The notes beneath the pieces were generated by a model. That model saw only the letters and a program-made list of their open reading frames with translations. It was not told the DNA's origin and did no database searches. Shown here piece by piece: positions 22,846 through 25,183 of a DNA stretch of 25,183 bases. The stretch is from JBFWNZ01 sp050250795 (GTDB lineage: Bacteria; Pseudomonadota; Alphaproteobacteria; UBA8366), in contig JBFWNZ010000010.1 in assembly GCA_050250795.1 (NCBI GenBank), forward strand, positions 1 to 25,183, in the 5' to 3' direction. The position numbers were made by a program, and so were the translations under genes. Each line of letters begins with the position of its first letter. The first letter of the stretch is position 1.

Positions 22846-24129
22846 ATGAAATCGGAAGAAATCCACCTCAGGGACCTCAAGCGCAAGTCCCCGGCGGAGT
22901 TGCTGGCGCTGGCGGAAGAACTGGAAGTGGAGAATGCGAGCGTTCTGCGCAAGCAGGACATGATGTTCGCCATCCTGAAGCAGTATGCGACGCGCGAGAT
23001 TCCGATCATCGGCGACGGCGTGCTCGAGGTTCTGCAAGACGGGTTCGGCTTTCTGCGCTCGCCCGAGGCGAACTACCTGCCGGGGCCGGACGACATCTAT
23101 GTCAGCCCCAGCCAGGTGCGGCGCTTCGGCCTGCGCACCGGCGATACGGTGGAAGGCGAGATTCGCGCGCCCAAGGACGGCGAGCGCTATTTCGCGCTGC
23201 TCAAGGTCGGGCAGGTGAACTTCGACAATCCGGAAAGCGTCCGCCACCGGATCAATTTCGACAACCTGACGCCGCTCTATCCCGACGAAAAGCTGAAGCT
23301 GGAGGTCGAGGATCGCGAGAAGGAGACGGGCCGCAAGGATCTGTCCTGCCGGGTGATCGAGCTGATCGCGCCGATGGGCAAGGGCCAGCGCGGCTTGATC
23401 GTGGCGCAGCCGCGCACCGGCAAGACCATGCTGATGCAGAACATCGCGCATGCGATCACACGCAACCATCCCGAGGTCTACCTTCTGGTCCTGCTGATCG
23501 ACGAGCGGCCCGAGGAAGTGACCGACATGGCGCGTTCGGTGAAGGGCGAGGTCGTCAGCTCGACCTTCGACGAGCCGGCAAGCCGGCACGTCCAGGTCGC
23601 CGAGATGGTGATTCAGAAGGCCAAGCGCCTGGTTGAGCATAAGCGCGACGTGGTGATCCTGCTGGATTCCATCACCCGCCTGGCCCGTGCCTACAACACC
23701 GTGGTTCCCAGTTCGGGCAAGGTGCTGACGGGCGGCGTCGACGCCAACGCCCTGCAGCGGCCGAAGCGTTTCTTCGGCGCGGCGCGCAACATCGAGGAAG
23801 GCGGCTCGCTGACCATCATCGCGACGGCGCTGATCGATACCGGCAGCCGGATGGACGAGGTGATCTTCGAGGAGTTCAAGGGCACCGGCAATTCCGAGGT
23901 CGTGCTCGACCGCAAGCTGTCGGACAAGCGCGTGTTTCCGGCCATCGACATCCAGAAGTCGGGGACCCGGAAAGAGGAATTGCTGGTCGATAAATCGGCA
24001 TTGTCGAAGATGTGGGTGCTGCGCCGCATCCTCACGCCGATGGGGACCTCGGATGCCATGGAGTTCCTCATCGAGAAACTCAAGCATTCCAAGAACAACA
24101 ACGACTTCTTCGATTCGATGAATCAGTAG
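22846..24129 (+). CDS. rho: Transcription termination factor Rho
   Basis: Rho is a hexameric RNA translocase that terminates transcription. The 427-residue protein has an N-terminal helix bundle (8-47), an RNA-binding cold-shock-like domain with DGFGFLR at 65-71, Walker A AQPRTGKT at 187-194, and Walker B VVILLD at 269-274. The Q-loop (about 280-291, AYNTVVPSSGKVLTGGVDAN region) and the FKGTGN R-loop are also present. The ATG at 22846 is preferred; a TTG at 22828 would add six residues and has no better ribosome binding site. A 263-nt leader separates it from hemJ. No insertion domain of the kind found in high-GC Gram-positives is present. Confidence 0.98.
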   Translation: MKSEEIHLRDLKRKSPAELLALAEELEVENASVLRKQDMMFAILKQYATREIPIIGDGVLEVLQDGFGFLRSPEANYLPGPDDIYVSPSQVRRFGLRTGDTVEGEIRAPKDGERYFALLKVGQVNFDNPESVRHRINFDNLTPLYPDEKLKLEVEDREKETGRKDLSCRVIELIAPMGKGQRGLIVAQPRTGKTMLMQNIAHAITRNHPEVYLLVLLIDERPEEVTDMARSVKGEVVSSTFDEPASRHVQVAEMVIQKAKRLVEHKRDVVILLDSITRLARAYNTVVPSSGKVLTGGVDANALQRPKRFFGAARNIEEGGSLTIIATALIDTGSRMDEVIFEEFKGTGNSEVVLDRKLSDKRVFPAIDIQKSGTRKEELLVDKSALSKMWVLRRILTPMGTSDAMEFLIEKLKHSKNNNDFFDSMNQ

Positions 24130-24164
24130 GATGAAGGCCTGGGCGTCGCTCCCCATGCCCGGAC

Positions 24165-24203
24165 CGGCCCGCGCGATCGCTTCGCGCGGGCCGTTTCGTT
24201 TCC
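24165..24203 (+). terminator. Strong intrinsic terminator after rho
   Basis: CGGCCCGCGCGA (24165-24176) and TCGCGCGGGCCG (24182-24193) form a perfect 12-bp stem with loop TCGCT, followed by TTTCGTTTCC. It starts 35 nt after the rho stop and is the clearest intrinsic terminator in the window. Confidence 0.85.
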
Positions 24204-24206
24204 GGA

Positions 24207-25178
24207 TCAGGTGAGCAGGACGGTCGAGCCCGTGGTCTTGCGGCCTTCCAGGTCGCGATGCGCCTGGGCGGCGTCCTTCAGCGCATAGGTCTGGTTGACC
24301 TCGATCTTCAGCCCCTTCGCCATCGCGTCGAACAGCACGCCGGTCAGTTCGGCGATGTCTTCCTTGGTGCCGGTATGGGTCGCCATGGTGGGACGGGTGA
24401 AGTAGAGCGAGCCCTTGGCCGCAAGGATGCCGGTCTCGAAAGGCTTCACTGGACCCGAGGCGTTGCCGAAGGACACGAAAAAGCCCTGCGGCGACAGGCA
24501 GTCCAGCGAATCCATGAAGGTATCCGCGCCGACGGAATCGTAAACCACCGGCACGCCCTTGCCGCCGGTGATCTCCTTCACCCGGTCCTTGAAATTCTCC
24601 CGCGTGTAGACGACGGCGTGATCGCAGCCATGCGCTTTGGCCAGTTCCGCCTTGGCGTCGCTGCCGACCGTGCCGATGACGGTGGCGCCGATCTGCTTCA
24701 GCAGCTGGCAGGCGATCAGCCCGACGCCGCCGGCGGCCGCATGGAACAGAACCGTCTGGCCTTTCTGCACCTTGAAGGTCCGGTAGAGCAGGTACACGGC
24801 GGTCATGCCCTTGAGCATCATGGCCGCGCCGGTCTTGTCGTCGACATGGGCGGGCAGCTTGACGAGCCGGAAGGCCGGCATGACCCGCTTCTCCGCATAG
24901 GCGCCGGGACCGCCGCCGGCATAGGCGACGCGATCGCCGGGCTTGAGGTCGGTGACGTCGGCACCGACAGCCTCGACCACGCCCGCCGCCTCCATGCCAA
25001 GGCCGCTGGGCAGCGGCAGTGGGTAGAGGCCGGAGCGATGATAGGTATCGATATAGTTCAGGCCGCAGGCGGTCTGACGCACCAGCGCGTCCTTCGGGCC
25101 GGGAGCGGCGGCGGGCACACTCTCCCAGCGCAGAACCTCGGGTCCGCCCGGGTGGTGGATACGGATGGCAGGGGGCAT
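24207..25178 (-). CDS. NAD(P)H:quinone oxidoreductase (zinc-independent MDR family)
   Basis: The 323-residue protein is a medium-chain dehydrogenase/reductase of the QOR/zeta-crystallin type. It has the GroES-like domain opening IRIHHPGGPEVLRWESVP, the CGLNYIDTYHRSGLYP stretch near 38-53, GLGMEAAGVVEAVG, and the nucleotide loop AAAGGVGLIACQLLK near 149-163. Zinc ligands of alcohol dehydrogenases are absent, in keeping with one-electron quinone reduction by NADPH; the true substrate is unknown. The ATG at 25178 gives the family's usual start. It is transcribed towards rho and interrupts the rho-mnmE-mnmG-rsmG-parAB order often seen beside alphaproteobacterial origins. The symbol qor would be a guess. 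Confidence 0.92.
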   Translation of the reverse strand: MPPAIRIHHPGGPEVLRWESVPAAAPGPKDALVRQTACGLNYIDTYHRSGLYPLPLPSGLGMEAAGVVEAVGADVTDLKPGDRVAYAGGGPGAYAEKRVMPAFRLVKLPAHVDDKTGAAMMLKGMTAVYLLYRTFKVQKGQTVLFHAAAGGVGLIACQLLKQIGATVIGTVGSDAKAELAKAHGCDHAVVYTRENFKDRVKEITGGKGVPVVYDSVGADTFMDSLDCLSPQGFFVSFGNASGPVKPFETGILAAKGSLYFTRPTMATHTGTKEDIAELTGVLFDAMAKGLKIEVNQTYALKDAAQAHRDLEGRKTTGSTVLLT

Positions 25179-25183
25179 CTTGG

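Noticed and set aside
22622..22849. A rho leader peptide gene
   Set aside because: Frames in the leader have no ribosome binding site or composition typical of leader peptides; the hairpins are the better-supported structure.
22507..24156. A 549-codon minus-strand frame
   Set aside because: Antisense to rho throughout, low-complexity translation, no domain.

Overview
This is a contiguous, GC-rich chromosomal segment of an alphaproteobacterium, probably Rhodospirillales or a relative. The evidence is gene content and order: a hisB-hisH-hisA-hisF-hisE-HIT block divergent from hslVU; mltA-Tim44 divergent from fxsA, then secB convergent with dnaQ-coaE-aroE-maf-ppsR; and finally hemE-hemH-hemJ-rho. 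I see no tRNA, rRNA, CRISPR array, transposase or phage gene.

Layout. 1-232: C-terminal end of a YifB/ComM-type Mg-chelatase-like ATPase. 233-2349: a probable Fic-fold/winged-helix protein whose Fic motif is degenerate, preceded by a perfect palindromic operator, then a NaChBac-type voltage-gated cation channel. 2383-6438 (minus): HIT protein and a translationally overlapping his operon that contains an extra GNAT gene. 6614-8460 (plus): hslV-hslU. 8702-14154 (minus): smr, lutC, lutB, lutA, mltA and a Tim44-domain gene; the lactate-utilisation lutABC genes lie between mltA and smr and overlap smr. 14351-15991 (plus): fxsA, a histidine phosphatase and secB. 16005-19678 (minus): dnaQ, coaE, aroE, maf and ppsR, largely overlapping. 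20050-24129 (plus): hemE, hemH, hemJ, rho, closed by a strong terminator. 24207-25178 (minus): quinone oxidoreductase.

The most important non-coding element is the gap between ppsR and hemE (19685-20049). It has the position of the Caulobacter chromosomal origin, with several DnaA-box-like 9-mers, two pairs of 10-bp direct repeats and an AT-rich stretch (about 23% GC over 35 bp) beside hemE. Genes on either side are transcribed away from it. I call it the likely oriC.

The most novel candidate is the first locus: a Fic-like protein that has lost the catalytic His and the nucleotide-binding Gly/Arg, keeps a C-terminal winged helix, and sits behind a 19-bp palindrome next to an ion-channel gene. 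It could be a Fic-derived transcription factor. Other points are the accessory genes set into conserved blocks (lutABC, GNAT, histidine phosphatase) and a rho leader with two mutually exclusive hairpins.
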